From Panacagrimonas sp965216805 (GTDB lineage: Bacteria; Pseudomonadota; Gammaproteobacteria; Nevskiales; Nevskiaceae): DNA of 64,000 nt. Within the stretch, counting starts at the first letter, position 1. Each line of letters opens with the position of its first letter. The notes beneath the pieces were generated by a model. It was not told the origin of the DNA. It searched no databases and was given only the letters and a program-made list of their open reading frames with translations. The stretch is taken from the NCBI RefSeq assembly GCF_965216805.1, contig NZ_CBDCGN010000003.1, positions 1,364,001-1,428,000 on the forward strand, given 5' to 3'. Below, in pieces: positions 44,077 through 53,107 of the stretch. The translations under genes were made by a program, and so were the position numbers.

Positions 44077-45539
44077 CAGCGCGTGTCCCGCGTGCGTGCC
44101 TCCAGGCGCCGCAGGAAATACTCCATGACTTTCTGGTACAGCGTTTCCTTGAGGAACAGGTCCTCCACGCCGTAGTCGAGATTGGGGTTATCGTTGACCT
44201 CCACCACCTTGACCACGTTGCCGAACTGCTTGAGGTCCACGCCGTACAGCCCGCGGCCGACCGCACGTGCCGCCTGTACGGCGATGCCGAGCACGTTCTT
44301 CGGCACGTCCTTGACGTCGATGGTCTCGTGATTGCCCTCGTGGATGGCGGCGCCTTCGCGCTTGACCACCTGCCAGTGCCCCTTGGCCATGTAGTAGCGG
44401 CAGGCGTACAGCGGTTCGCCGTCGAGCACGCCGATGCGCCAGTCGTACTCGGTGGGCTCGAACGACTGGCCGATGATGAGGTCGCTGCGTTCGAGTAATT
44501 CGCGCGTCTCGCGCTTGAGTTCGGCCTCGTTCTCCACCTTGATCACGCCCTTGGAGAACTGCGAATCCGGCTGCTTGAGCACGCAGGGATACCCCAGTTC
44601 GCGCGCCACGTGGCTGACGTTGCCGCGGTGGATGAGCAAGGTTCGTGGCTGCGGAATCTTGTGGCGGTCCATCAGCTCGGCCAGGAACACCTTGTTGGTC
44701 GCGCGCAGGATCGACACCGGATCGTCCACCACCACCAGACCCTCGCGCGCGGCACGGCGGGCGAAGCGGTAGGTGTGGTGATTGACCGCGGTGGTTTCGC
44801 GGATGAATAAGGCGTCGTACTCGGCGACATGGCCGTAGTCGGACTTGTCGATGAAGTCCACTTCGAAGCCGAGCTTCTCGGCGGCTTTTTCGAACAGCTT
44901 GAGCGCGCGCGCGTTGGACGGTGGTTCCTTTTCGTCCTCGTTGATCAGGATGGCGAGGTCGTAGCGCGCCGAGCCCTTGCGGGTGCGCGGCATGCGCCGA
45001 CGGGTGAAGTAATCGCGCGCGGACTGGAACATCAGCTCGTGATGCGAGGTGGGCACTTCGCCCAGCGCGATCGGGCCCAGCGTGTCCACGCGCCACTCGT
45101 CGCCGCGGAACACGAACTTGGCCTGCAACAGCGGCGCCGGAAACAGATTGAACAGCGCGCGCGCCAGGCGCTGGTGACGCTTGGACGGCGAGGCGCCGAA
45201 GTACACGTTGAGCAGATATTCGCTCGACCCGATGCGCGCCAGGCTGGACTGGATCAGCTCCTCGATCTCGTCGTTGAGCACGCTGGGCGATTCCGCCAGC
45301 TTGAGGTCCTGGATGGTGGTGATGTCCGGCAGCGGCCGATGACCGCGGGCGCCGGCCAGCAGCGACACGTAGTAGCCGGTGGTCTGGTAGCCGAAGCTGC
45401 GGCACAGGTTGTAGACGCGGGCCTTGGGCGCCACCGTTTCGGTCTTCAGCGACAGATACTCCCAGGCCGTGGCGATCTGCATGCCGGGAATCTGCAGCGG
45501 CCAGTCGGTGCGGGCGTCAACCACAACCAGACCGCTCAC
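44076..45539 (-). CDS. RimK-family ATP-grasp ligase with N-terminal RimK-like domain
   Basis: This 487-residue protein has a C-terminal ATP-grasp ligase domain (about 290-480): TNKVFLAELMDRHKIPQPRT, YPCVLKQPDSQFSKGV, the metal-binding VVKVVEVNDNPNLDYGVED. An extra N-terminal domain (about 1-190) is found in longer RimK relatives. RimK enzymes add glutamate to ribosomal protein S6, but these long forms are thought to make amide-linked peptides or modify other targets. It forms a tight operon with the GNAT gene. The exact product is unknown. Confidence 0.87.
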   Translation of the reverse strand: MSGLVVVDARTDWPLQIPGMQIATAWEYLSLKTETVAPKARVYNLCRSFGYQTTGYYVSLLAGARGHRPLPDITTIQDLKLAESPSVLNDEIEELIQSSLARIGSSEYLLNVYFGASPSKRHQRLARALFNLFPAPLLQAKFVFRGDEWRVDTLGPIALGEVPTSHHELMFQSARDYFTRRRMPRTRKGSARYDLAILINEDEKEPPSNARALKLFEKAAEKLGFEVDFIDKSDYGHVAEYDALFIRETTAVNHHTYRFARRAAREGLVVVDDPVSILRATNKVFLAELMDRHKIPQPRTLLIHRGNVSHVARELGYPCVLKQPDSQFSKGVIKVENEAELKRETRELLERSDLIIGQSFEPTEYDWRIGVLDGEPLYACRYYMAKGHWQVVKREGAAIHEGNHETIDVKDVPKNVLGIAVQAARAVGRGLYGVDLKQFGNVVKVVEVNDNPNLDYGVEDLFLKETLYQKVMEYFLRRLEARTRDTR

Positions 45540-45891
45540 GAGCGCGTGCCCCTGGACTGGGGCTGCGTGCAGCGACGGGGTCGCGATGCCGTGCCGATCC
45601 CGCGCCCGATCCAGAATCCGATCATTTCATTCCAACCGGTTTCGAACGTCCGCTGCGGTGATGCCACCGGGCCGCAGGACGCCACAGTGCAGCCGGCGGC
45701 TGCCGTGCGTATCGGAGGTTCTGAGGCGCTGGGTTCGGGCATGTCGGGCGGTCGCTGCGGAGTTGGGGTGGACCGCGCGCGGATGCTACCACCGCCGCAG
45801 GCGGCTGCAGCGGGCACGTGTTGCATCTGCCGGATCATGCCCTTACCGTCGCGACATCCCGAGCCGCTGTGCCGCCTCCAGGTCGATCGCC
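45540..45891. other. 352-bp gap between divergent genes, no gene seen
   Basis: It separates the RimK-like ligase (minus) from the FecR-SPOR gene (plus) and must hold both promoters. I see no convincing promoter pair, no RNA gene and no copy of the palindrome families. An open plus-strand frame continuous with the downstream gene lacks homology and is treated as non-coding. Confidence 0.5.
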
Positions 45892-47340
45892 ATGCCCTTG
45901 CTGGACCTGCGCCGTTTGCTTGCCACCACCGTGGCGGGACTGCTCCCCGCAGCGGTACTGGCGGCGGAGCTGCCGGTTGATGTCGGCCGTTTGCAGGGCG
46001 AGGTCGCCGTGGTGCAGGAGGCGCCCGAGGGCGGCGAAGTGCCGACCGGCGACGGCCCGCAGGCCGGCACCCGCATCCACACCGGTGCCGATGGACGGGT
46101 GGAACTGAAGCTGGCCGGCGTGCCCAGCCTGTTCGTCGGACCGCAATCGCAACTGCTTCTGCACAGTGCCGATGGCGAGGTGCTGCGTGCGCGTCTGCTG
46201 CAGGGGACGATGCGTGTCGACACGCGTGCCGGCAGCAGTGCATCGCGACGCGACCTGCGACTCAACGTCGGCGACATGCGCCTGCAGATTGCCGGCGGCG
46301 AAGTCTGGCTGGAGCAGTCCGAAGCCGAGACCCAGGTGTGCTCGGTGGCCGGCGCCGCCGAACTGCAGCTCGAATCGCGACGCGATCGTCTGGATTTTCC
46401 CGGGCAGTGCGTGCGACGTGTCGGCAGCCAGACCGCCTGGACCCTGGTGCCGCCCGAGGTGCTGAGCGCGCGCCTGCAGCAGATCGAGTTGCCGGACGAG
46501 GTCGCCGCGCCGGTGGCCAAGGTCGAGATCTTCGAAGCGGCACCCACCGTCGCGGCGGCGCCCAAGCCGGCCCCGATCCCGGCACCAAACCCAAGTCCGT
46601 CTCCGGCCCCAGCCCCGGCCCCAGCCCCGGCCCCAACTCCGGCCGCACCCTCTGCAGCGGTGGCGGCGGCTTCCGATGCGCCGGCCCGCCCGGCAGTGCC
46701 CGCGCCTGAAGCCACGGCGCCAGCGGCTGCCGCGGGGCCGCCCCCGCTGGTACTGACGGTCGATCCGGAGACCGCCCGCGCCGCGCAGGAACAGCGCGAG
46801 GCCACCCAACGCCAGACCGCGCAGCGCGAGGCCGAGTTGCTGGCGACGCTGGCGCGTGCCGAGGAAATTGCCGATACGCGTGCGGCGGCGGTATCGCCCG
46901 ATGCCCAAGCCACTGCAGTGACGCCAGCCCAGGCCATGCAACCGGCCGCTGCCGAGCCCGATGCGTCTCCCCCGCCGGCCGTCGACATGCCTACGACCGC
47001 GGTCGAACCCGCGGTGCCAGCGATGGTCGACGCCGCCGAACCCGCTGGCGCGGACGTCCAAGTCGCGGTCGCGGCAACCGGCGCGACCGGCGAAGCGGAT
47101 GACGGCCGTCGCTGGAGCGTGGTGCTGGCCTCCATGAGCACCGAAGAAGCCGCCGCCAACGAAGTCGAGCGGTTGCGCGAGCTGGGGCTGCAACCCGAGG
47201 CGCGCGAGTATCGGGTGGGCGAGCGCCAGGGCTATCGAGTTGGCCTGGGACGTTACCCAACCCGCGAAGGTGCTGATGCCGCGTTGCAGGAATTGCAGAC
47301 GCGTCGGCCGACGCTGCCGGGCTGGGTCGCCAAGTACTGA
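45892..47340 (+). CDS. exported FecR-like and SPOR-domain protein
   Basis: The 482-residue product has a signal peptide (about 1-24, AAVLAAELP). A FecR-type beta domain (about 30-190) has GTRIHTGADGRVELKLAG and TMRVDTRAGS. A Pro/Ala repeat linker (about 220-265) and an Ala/Glu-rich stretch follow. The C-terminal SPOR domain (about 404-480, RRWSVVLASMSTEEAAANEV) is of a class that binds glycan strands stripped of stem peptides at the septum. The combination suggests a periplasmic or outer-membrane peptidoglycan-binding protein; FecR here is structural, not linked to a sigma factor. Confidence 0.78.
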   Translation: MPLLDLRRLLATTVAGLLPAAVLAAELPVDVGRLQGEVAVVQEAPEGGEVPTGDGPQAGTRIHTGADGRVELKLAGVPSLFVGPQSQLLLHSADGEVLRARLLQGTMRVDTRAGSSASRRDLRLNVGDMRLQIAGGEVWLEQSEAETQVCSVAGAAELQLESRRDRLDFPGQCVRRVGSQTAWTLVPPEVLSARLQQIELPDEVAAPVAKVEIFEAAPTVAAAPKPAPIPAPNPSPSPAPAPAPAPAPTPAAPSAAVAAASDAPARPAVPAPEATAPAAAAGPPPLVLTVDPETARAAQEQREATQRQTAQREAELLATLARAEEIADTRAAAVSPDAQATAVTPAQAMQPAAAEPDASPPPAVDMPTTAVEPAVPAMVDAAEPAGADVQVAVAATGATGEADDGRRWSVVLASMSTEEAAANEVERLRELGLQPEAREYRVGERQGYRVGLGRYPTREGADAALQELQTRRPTLPGWVAKY

Positions 47341-47441
47341 GCGGGTCCGGCGCGCGCCCGCCCTTGTACGAACGCGCTGCATCATCGGGAATCTCTTCGA
47401 TCGCCGCGTCGGCGCGACGTGTTTGGGTACGGCGGGCCGCC

Positions 47442-48131
47442 CTACAGAGCAGCCAGAGCGTCTGCGTCTGCCGGCGCGCCGCGCAGGCTGATCACTGGCC
47501 AGCCGTTGCGCATCGCCTCCTCGCGCAAGGCATCGTCCGGGTCCACCGCGATCGCTTCGTCGGCGCGACGCAGCAGCGGCAGATCGTTGTGCGAGTCGCT
47601 ATAGAAGCGCACGCGCGTCGGCGTCGCGCCGGTTTCCTGCAGCCACTGCTGCAGACGCAGCACTTTGCCCTCGCGAAAATTGGGCGTGCCGGCGAGCGCA
47701 CCGGTGTAGCGGCCGTCGACGAATTCCGGGTCGGTGGCGATCAGCGTCTCCACTCCCAACAGCGCCGCCACCGGCTCGGTGATGAAACGGTTGGTGGCGG
47801 TCATGATCATCAGATGGTCGCCGCGGGCGCGATGTTTCTCTAGCAGCCGCGGCGCCAGCGGTGCGATCGCCGGTTCGATCTTCTCGGCGACGAACTGCGC
47901 GCGCCAGCGCTGCAGTTCGGGCAGCGGATGCGCGGCCAGCGGTGCAAACGAGAAGCGGCAGAACTCGCGGATGTCGAGGGTGCCGTTGCGGTACTGGTCG
48001 TAGAAGATCTGGTTCTGCTGTTCGTAGGCGGCCGCGTCCACCCGTCCGCGCTCCACCAGAAAGCGCCCCCACAGGTAATCGCTGTCGCCCGCCAGCAGAG
48101 TGTGATCGAGATCGAAGATGGTCAGTTGCAT
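47442..48131 (-). CDS. HAD-IB family phosphatase (SerB-like)
   Basis: This 229-residue hydrolase has motif I DLDHTLLAGDSD, motif II MTATNRFI and motif III DSHNDLPLLRRAD. These are the pattern of HAD subfamily IB enzymes (phosphoserine phosphatase-like, TIGR01490 type). The substrate may be a phospho-amino acid or another small phosphate ester. The frame extends 15 codons upstream, but MQLTIFDLDHT is the family's start. It is convergent with the FecR-SPOR gene; a degenerate family B palindrome (GGCGGGCCGCCCTAC) lies between them near 47431-47446. Confidence 0.85.
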   Translation of the reverse strand: MQLTIFDLDHTLLAGDSDYLWGRFLVERGRVDAAAYEQQNQIFYDQYRNGTLDIREFCRFSFAPLAAHPLPELQRWRAQFVAEKIEPAIAPLAPRLLEKHRARGDHLMIMTATNRFITEPVAALLGVETLIATDPEFVDGRYTGALAGTPNFREGKVLRLQQWLQETGATPTRVRFYSDSHNDLPLLRRADEAIAVDPDDALREEAMRNGWPVISLRGAPADADALAAL

Positions 48132-48260
48132 GCGAGCTAGTTTCGGTATTGCACCGCTGCAACGCCAGCAGGGCACACCGAAAAAGCGCGTTACGCGCCT
48201 CGATTCCGGGAAAGGCTGCGACCGGCACGCACCGCAGCCGGTCGCGTCGGTGCCCGACTC

Positions 48261-49196
48261 CTATTGCGACTCCATCCAGATCGCCTCCTGAAAGCCGTAG
48301 AGATTGACGTTCTTCTGCAGCACCCGCGGCGCGATGTAGCCGTGGGCCGGCGTGTAGCCGAACGCGGTCCGCGGATGCGCCACCGGCTTGCCGTCGCGAA
48401 TCTGCAACCGGAAGCTGCGCAGCCTCGCCTGGTCGCCCTTGCGCGACAGGCGCAGTTCGTACTTGCCGTCCACCATCAGGTCGGCCAGCGAGAACGGCAG
48501 CGGGTTGACGTTCTTGATCTCGTGCGGATGAAACAGGCTGAGCTTTTCGCGCTTGAAATGCTGGTTGGAAATCTGGCCGACGTTGCGCCGGCTCTGCGCC
48601 ACCAGCGTGCCGCCGCGCAACAGTTGCGCCTCCACGCCGTCTTTCTGCGCGCCAGCGGGCAGGTCGTCGGCGCCGGTCCAGAACACCACGTCCACCGCCT
48701 GAATCTCCTTGTAAGGGCGCAGGATCAGGTAGCCCCATTGCGACCACGGTCCGCCGTAGGTCCAGGTCTGGCTGCCGTCGAACGCATCGCCGCTGCCGCG
48801 GGTCCTGGCGGTGAATGGCAGCTCGCCGGCGCGTGCACCGTTGACGGTGAAGCGCAGCGCGTAATCGCCGGGACCGGGTAGCTGCACTTCGCCCGGGCCG
48901 CTGACCTGCAGGCGACCGAAAGCCTTGTCGGTGAAACGGTATTCGGGGAAGAACGCATGGCTGGCGAGCACCTTGCCGCTGGCGTCAACGACCTCGGCCT
49001 GTGCCTGCACCGGAGCAGGCGGCGCAAAGACCAGGTTGTACTCGTCCACGCGCAGGCGGCCGCCGGCGTGAAAGGGGCTGTCGAGCATGGACTCGAAATC
49101 GACGCTCGGTGGTGGCGTTGCGGCTTGCAGGTTCATGGTCGGGATCAGCAGCAGGGCGATGGCGAGGGTTCGTGCGTAGGGTCGGTAGGGGCTCAT
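48261..49196 (-). CDS. exported protein of unknown function
   Basis: This 311-residue protein has a signal peptide (about 1-25, LAIALLLIPTMNLQA). The mature part is beta-rich, with Trp/Gly motifs such as SQTWTYGGPWSQWGYLILRP and VDVVFWTGADDLP, and no Cys. I do not recognise the family. It lies 62 bases after the stop of the YadA-like autotransporter on the same strand and may be co-transcribed with it. ATG 49196 follows ATGGCG-rich DNA; an upstream ATG at 49265 would overlap the autotransporter gene. Confidence 0.65.
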   Translation of the reverse strand: MSPYRPYARTLAIALLLIPTMNLQAATPPPSVDFESMLDSPFHAGGRLRVDEYNLVFAPPAPVQAQAEVVDASGKVLASHAFFPEYRFTDKAFGRLQVSGPGEVQLPGPGDYALRFTVNGARAGELPFTARTRGSGDAFDGSQTWTYGGPWSQWGYLILRPYKEIQAVDVVFWTGADDLPAGAQKDGVEAQLLRGGTLVAQSRRNVGQISNQHFKREKLSLFHPHEIKNVNPLPFSLADLMVDGKYELRLSRKGDQARLRSFRLQIRDGKPVAHPRTAFGYTPAHGYIAPRVLQKNVNLYGFQEAIWMESQ

Positions 49197-49258
49197 GGCG
49201 GGCTCGTGTCGGGAAGTACGGAGTTGCGGGGGCTTGCGGTTCGATGCGGCGAGTGGCC

Positions 49259-51805
49259 TCACCACCCGAACCCGAAGCCGCCGCCGTAGGTGGTTTCGCT
49301 GCCGCTGAAGGAGCCGCCCAGGGTCACTGACAGCGTGTCGGTCAGTTGTTGCTGGTAGCCGATGGCCATGGCACTGGCACCGCCCAGATGGCCGTAGCCC
49401 ACCGCGATGCGATTCTTCGCATCGATGGCGGCAGCCGAGGCCGTCATCTGCGCCATTGCCGCGCCCATCGCGCCGATGCGATCAACGCGGCCGTCGAGGC
49501 GGTCCACGCGCCGGGTGACATCGGCGGAAAAGCCCTGCACCTGCGCGCTGAGTGCGTCGAAGCGGGTATCGGTGTAATCCATCGCGCTGCGCAGGATCTG
49601 CTGATCCTGGCTCTGCGCGTAGCTGCGCGCCTGCGCCTCTGCGCTCTGCACCTGACCGACGGTGGCCGCATCGGTGGACGCACTGCCGTCGGCGAGATTG
49701 ACCACGCGACGCTCACTACCCGCAGCGCCCACCGACACGGTGCGATCCTGATCCGCCACCGAGTCGGCCCCCAGGGCCACACTGTCATCGCCGCTGACCT
49801 GTGCGTTGCGGCCCAGCTGGCCGGCATCGATACGGGTCTGCACCGCGGCAGTCGAACCCTGGGCCAGACCCGCCGCACTCAGCGCCTGGTCCGCCGTGCT
49901 CTGCGCCGCCTCGGCGGCGGCCTGCGCCGTGCCGGCCAGATTCACCGCGCTGTCCGCCGTGGCCTGGGCCATGCCGGCTGCGCCCATCGCGCCGTCGGCG
50001 CGGTCCTGTGCCAGGTCCGCCGACGCCTGTGCCGTGCCCGCCGCCGACAGCGCGCTGCCGGCCGTGGTCTGCGCGGCAGTGGCGGATTGCTGCGCCTGGC
50101 TGGCGCTGCTTTGCGCAGCGTTGGCCACCGCCAGCGCATCGGTGGCGATGCCCTGTACCGAGTTGGCCGCCTCCAGCGCCGTGTCCGCCGTGTCCTGCGC
50201 CGATGCGGCCGCACCCAGCGCCTGGTTGGCGGTGGACTGCGCGCCATTGGCGGCGCTCAATGCCTGGTTGGCGCGGCTATTGGCGCTGTTGGCCACACTC
50301 AGGGCATTGGCTGCGCTCTGGCCGACCGCATTGAGCTGCCCGACATTCACCGCGTCGGTGTCGGTCACGCCAGCGGCCAGATTCACCAGGCGCCGCTCGC
50401 TGCCGGTGCTGCCGACGGACACCGTATTGGCCTGGTCGGCCACCGAGTTGCTGCCCAGGGCCACCGCGTTGGTGACGTTGGGCATCACCTGCGTGTTGCG
50501 CCCGATGGCCACCGAGCTGTCGGCGCCTGCACCGATGCGCGCCGCGCTGTTGAGGTCATCGCCACTGCCGATGGCAATGGCGTGATCGGCGAAGTTCTGG
50601 TTGTTGGAACCCAGCGCCACGCTGTGGTCGCCTTCCACCACGTTGCCGTGACCGGCCGCGAGGTTGCGTTTGCCGATTACGTGGTTGCGACTGCCCAGCA
50701 GCGCGGCTTCATCGCCGCTGACCTCGTTCGAGCTGCCGATGGCGCTGTTGGACGCGCCATAAGTCTGGTTGTTGTTGCCGACGGCGGTGTTGTTGCTGCC
50801 CTCCACCGTGTTGTTGGTGCCGGCGCCCAGGCTTTGGCTGGCCGCCAGCGTGCCGCCCATGCCGTCGAAGCCGCCGGTGACATCGTTGGAATTGCCGAAG
50901 GCGTGGCTGGCTCCCTCGCCCAAGCTGTCGACCGTGTTGTTGGAGCCCACCGCGGTGGCATCGGACCCCGTCACTGTGTTGCTGGTGCCGAAAGCATTGG
51001 TGCCGCTGGGGAAGTTGACGTTGCCGACATTCACGAGATTGAGATCGCCGACCGCGTTGCTGCGCGAGCTGTCCACCACGTTGCGCGAGCCCAGCGCATT
51101 GGCGTTGGTGTTGCCGACCGTGTTGTTGTAACCGAAGGCGCTGGACTGATCGATGGGCGCGGCAAAGGCGCCGTCGATGACCTGATTGCCGTGTCCGACC
51201 GCAGTGGAGCCGGTGCCGTCGGCGCCGACGGTATTGTCGTAGCCCAGCGCGCTGCTGCGTTCGCCCTCGGCCGTGTTGGTATTGCCGACTGCGCTGGCGT
51301 TGAGTCCCAGGTCCGGATCGCCGGCGTCGCCCGTGGTGTTGTCGTAGCCGACAGCGGTGCTGAAGCTGCCGTAGGTCTGGTTGTTGTAACCAAACGCGCC
51401 GCTCTCGTCGCCGAAGGCGCGGTTGTAGCTGCCTACTGCGGTGGCTTCATCGCCGGACAGCGGGTCCAGCGGATCGCCGACCTGGTTGTCGAAGCCGAAG
51501 GCGTTGCCATCCAGGCCGTGAACGTCGTTGAAGGCGCCGACGGCGCTGCTGCTGTTGCCGGTTGCGAGGTTATTGCTGCCGAGCGCGCTGCTGCCGGCGC
51601 CGGCTGCTTGGTTGTCGGGGCCGCAGGCGAAGGCATCGACGCCGGCCGCTGTGCTGCCCAGCGTCTGCTCGCCGGCATCGTTGCTGCCGTCGCAGACGCT
51701 TTGGGCCTGGGCAGGCGCCGCGAAGGCCAGCAGCAAAGCCATCGACATCAGGCTGCGGGCGCAGGGTCGGACAGTGGGAGAAAGATGTAGGGACGCAGCA
51801 GGCAT
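49259..51805 (-). CDS. YadA-like trimeric autotransporter adhesin (type Vc)
   Basis: This 848-residue surface adhesin has a signal peptide (1-34, AAPAQA). A long head (about 50-470) is built of 14-residue-like YadA repeats of the form SAxGxxNxxxG with many Asn/Gly turns. A neck (GSERRLVNLAAGVTDTDAVN), an Ala-rich coiled-coil stalk (about 495-680) with seven-residue AxxAQxxAD periodicity, and a second short head plus neck (GSERRVVNLADGSASTDAAT) follow. The C-terminal membrane anchor (about 775-848, KNRIAVGYGHLGGASAMAIG) ends in aromatic FGFGW. Trimers insert in the outer membrane and mediate adhesion or autoagglutination. Two Cys lie near the mature N-terminus. Confidence 0.92.
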   Translation of the reverse strand: MPAASLHLSPTVRPCARSLMSMALLLAFAAPAQAQSVCDGSNDAGEQTLGSTAAGVDAFACGPDNQAAGAGSSALGSNNLATGNSSSAVGAFNDVHGLDGNAFGFDNQVGDPLDPLSGDEATAVGSYNRAFGDESGAFGYNNQTYGSFSTAVGYDNTTGDAGDPDLGLNASAVGNTNTAEGERSSALGYDNTVGADGTGSTAVGHGNQVIDGAFAAPIDQSSAFGYNNTVGNTNANALGSRNVVDSSRSNAVGDLNLVNVGNVNFPSGTNAFGTSNTVTGSDATAVGSNNTVDSLGEGASHAFGNSNDVTGGFDGMGGTLAASQSLGAGTNNTVEGSNNTAVGNNNQTYGASNSAIGSSNEVSGDEAALLGSRNHVIGKRNLAAGHGNVVEGDHSVALGSNNQNFADHAIAIGSGDDLNSAARIGAGADSSVAIGRNTQVMPNVTNAVALGSNSVADQANTVSVGSTGSERRLVNLAAGVTDTDAVNVGQLNAVGQSAANALSVANSANSRANQALSAANGAQSTANQALGAAASAQDTADTALEAANSVQGIATDALAVANAAQSSASQAQQSATAAQTTAGSALSAAGTAQASADLAQDRADGAMGAAGMAQATADSAVNLAGTAQAAAEAAQSTADQALSAAGLAQGSTAAVQTRIDAGQLGRNAQVSGDDSVALGADSVADQDRTVSVGAAGSERRVVNLADGSASTDAATVGQVQSAEAQARSYAQSQDQQILRSAMDYTDTRFDALSAQVQGFSADVTRRVDRLDGRVDRIGAMGAAMAQMTASAAAIDAKNRIAVGYGHLGGASAMAIGYQQQLTDTLSVTLGGSFSGSETTYGGGFGFGW

Positions 51806-51961
51806 GACGGCTTCCTCGGGGCGGTTCGTGAAGCTTTAACGCCCGAGCGGCTAACATCGGCATTCCCTGCGGCGAACATCGGTGTGACGCCGTACTCAGC
51901 GGTTCTGCATGGCAGTCGTTTCGGATCGGGCCATGCCGATTCCGCCAACCCCTGCGTTTCA

Positions 51962-52534
51962 ATGAAAGCGGATGACGATCAGGCGTTGATGCTGCGCTTC
52001 CAGCAGCACGGCGATTCCCAGGCTTTTGCGCGGTTGTTCGAGCGGCACAAAGACGGCCTGCTGCGCTTCTTGTTGCGTCTGACTGCGTCGCCGGTACAGG
52101 CCGAGGAGGTGTCGCAGATCGTGTGGATCAAGCTGCTGGAAGCCGCCGAACGCGGCACCTACCGGGCCAGTGCGACCGCGCAGTTCCGCACCTGGCTGTT
52201 CACCTTGGCGCGCAACGCCTGGCTGGATCTGGAACGTCGCGGCGCACGGCTGGAATTTCGCGGCGAAGTGCCCGAACCCGAGGTGGAGGACGGCGCGCCG
52301 CAGGAGCGCGCACTCGAGCAGGCGCAGATCGATCAGGCGCTGGAGCGCGCCATACAGGCGCTGCCGGTGGAGCAGCGCGAGGTCATCGCCTTGTGGGCGG
52401 ACGGGGTGCCCTACCGCGACATCGCCCGGATTCAGCGCGTGGCGGTGGATACCGTCATCGGCCGCAAACGCTATGCGGTGGCGCACCTGCGTGCGCAGCT
52501 GGATGCCGCTGGCATCCGATGGAGTGACGCATGA
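51962..52534 (+). CDS. ECF-type RNA polymerase sigma factor
   Basis: This 190-residue alternative sigma factor has region 2 (about 10-80: LMLRFQQHGDSQAFARLFER, AEEVSQIVWIKLLEA, FRTWLFTLARNAWLD) and region 4 (about 120-180: LPVEQREVIALWADGVPYRD, then VAVDTVIGRKRYAVAHLRAQ). The wording of region 4 differs from iron-starvation (FecI) sigma factors. ATG 51962 is preferred over the frame-open ATG at 51884, since homology starts here. The stop overlaps the ATG of the membrane protein gene (ATGA). It is divergent from the adhesin gene. Confidence 0.9.
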   Translation: MKADDDQALMLRFQQHGDSQAFARLFERHKDGLLRFLLRLTASPVQAEEVSQIVWIKLLEAAERGTYRASATAQFRTWLFTLARNAWLDLERRGARLEFRGEVPEPEVEDGAPQERALEQAQIDQALERAIQALPVEQREVIALWADGVPYRDIARIQRVAVDTVIGRKRYAVAHLRAQLDAAGIRWSDA

Positions 52535-53100
52535 ACACCTCCGAGCAGGACCCGGCGCCCCCCGAGGACCCATCTTTCGAGTCCATGCTGCAACGTCGCC
52601 TGCGTACCGGATCCACCGGCACCGCAGTGCCCGGCGCGGCCCACGACGCCGACATTCTGCGCGCGGCGGCGGCCAGCGCTTCGCGCATCCGCCAGCGGCG
52701 TCGGCGTCGCTGGCAGGCACCGATGGCCCTGGCCGCGGGTTTGGTGCTGGCGGTCGGGGTCACCTGGCAGTTACAGCGAGCGGGACCGGAACCGCTCATC
52801 CTGCGTGGCGGCGCGGCGGTGGGCGAGGCGACGCCGCCCAACGAGGCCGTCCTTGCGCAAGCCCCCGAGTCTCTGGCCTGGCCGCCGGTGGACGGCGCCG
52901 ACGCCTATACGCTGAGCCTGCGCGATGCCAGCGGCGAGCTGCTGTGGCAGGCCGCGCAGATCGAGCAAGAACGCATCGAGCTGCCGCCCGAGGTTCGCGC
53001 GCGGCTGGTCGCGGGCGGCACGTTCCTGTGGCAGGTAACGGCCGAGCGTCCCGGCGGTGCCGTGCCGGCCGGCAATTTCTGGTTCGAGATTCGACCCTGA
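52531..53100 (+). CDS. single-pass membrane protein, probable anti-sigma factor
   Basis: This 189-residue protein overlaps the sigma gene by four bases. It has a charged cytoplasmic N-terminus with a helix (ADILRAAAASASRIRQRRRR), one membrane helix (about 63-80) and a periplasmic beta-rich domain (about 85-189, SLAWPPVDGADAYTLSLRDA). No zinc-binding HxxxCxxC anti-sigma motif is present, so the anti-sigma role rests on position and topology. The periplasmic domain resembles Fn3-like sensor domains. Confidence 0.68.
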   Translation: MNTSEQDPAPPEDPSFESMLQRRLRTGSTGTAVPGAAHDADILRAAAASASRIRQRRRRRWQAPMALAAGLVLAVGVTWQLQRAGPEPLILRGGAAVGEATPPNEAVLAQAPESLAWPPVDGADAYTLSLRDASGELLWQAAQIEQERIELPPEVRARLVAGGTFLWQVTAERPGGAVPAGNFWFEIRP

Positions 53101-53107
53101 GCGTCTG

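Noticed and set aside
49346..51790. Plus-strand open frame of about 800 codons opposite the YadA-like adhesin
   Set aside because: It is Arg/Ala/His-rich and repetitive only because the adhesin repeats are; the minus strand shows signal peptide, head, stalk and anchor.
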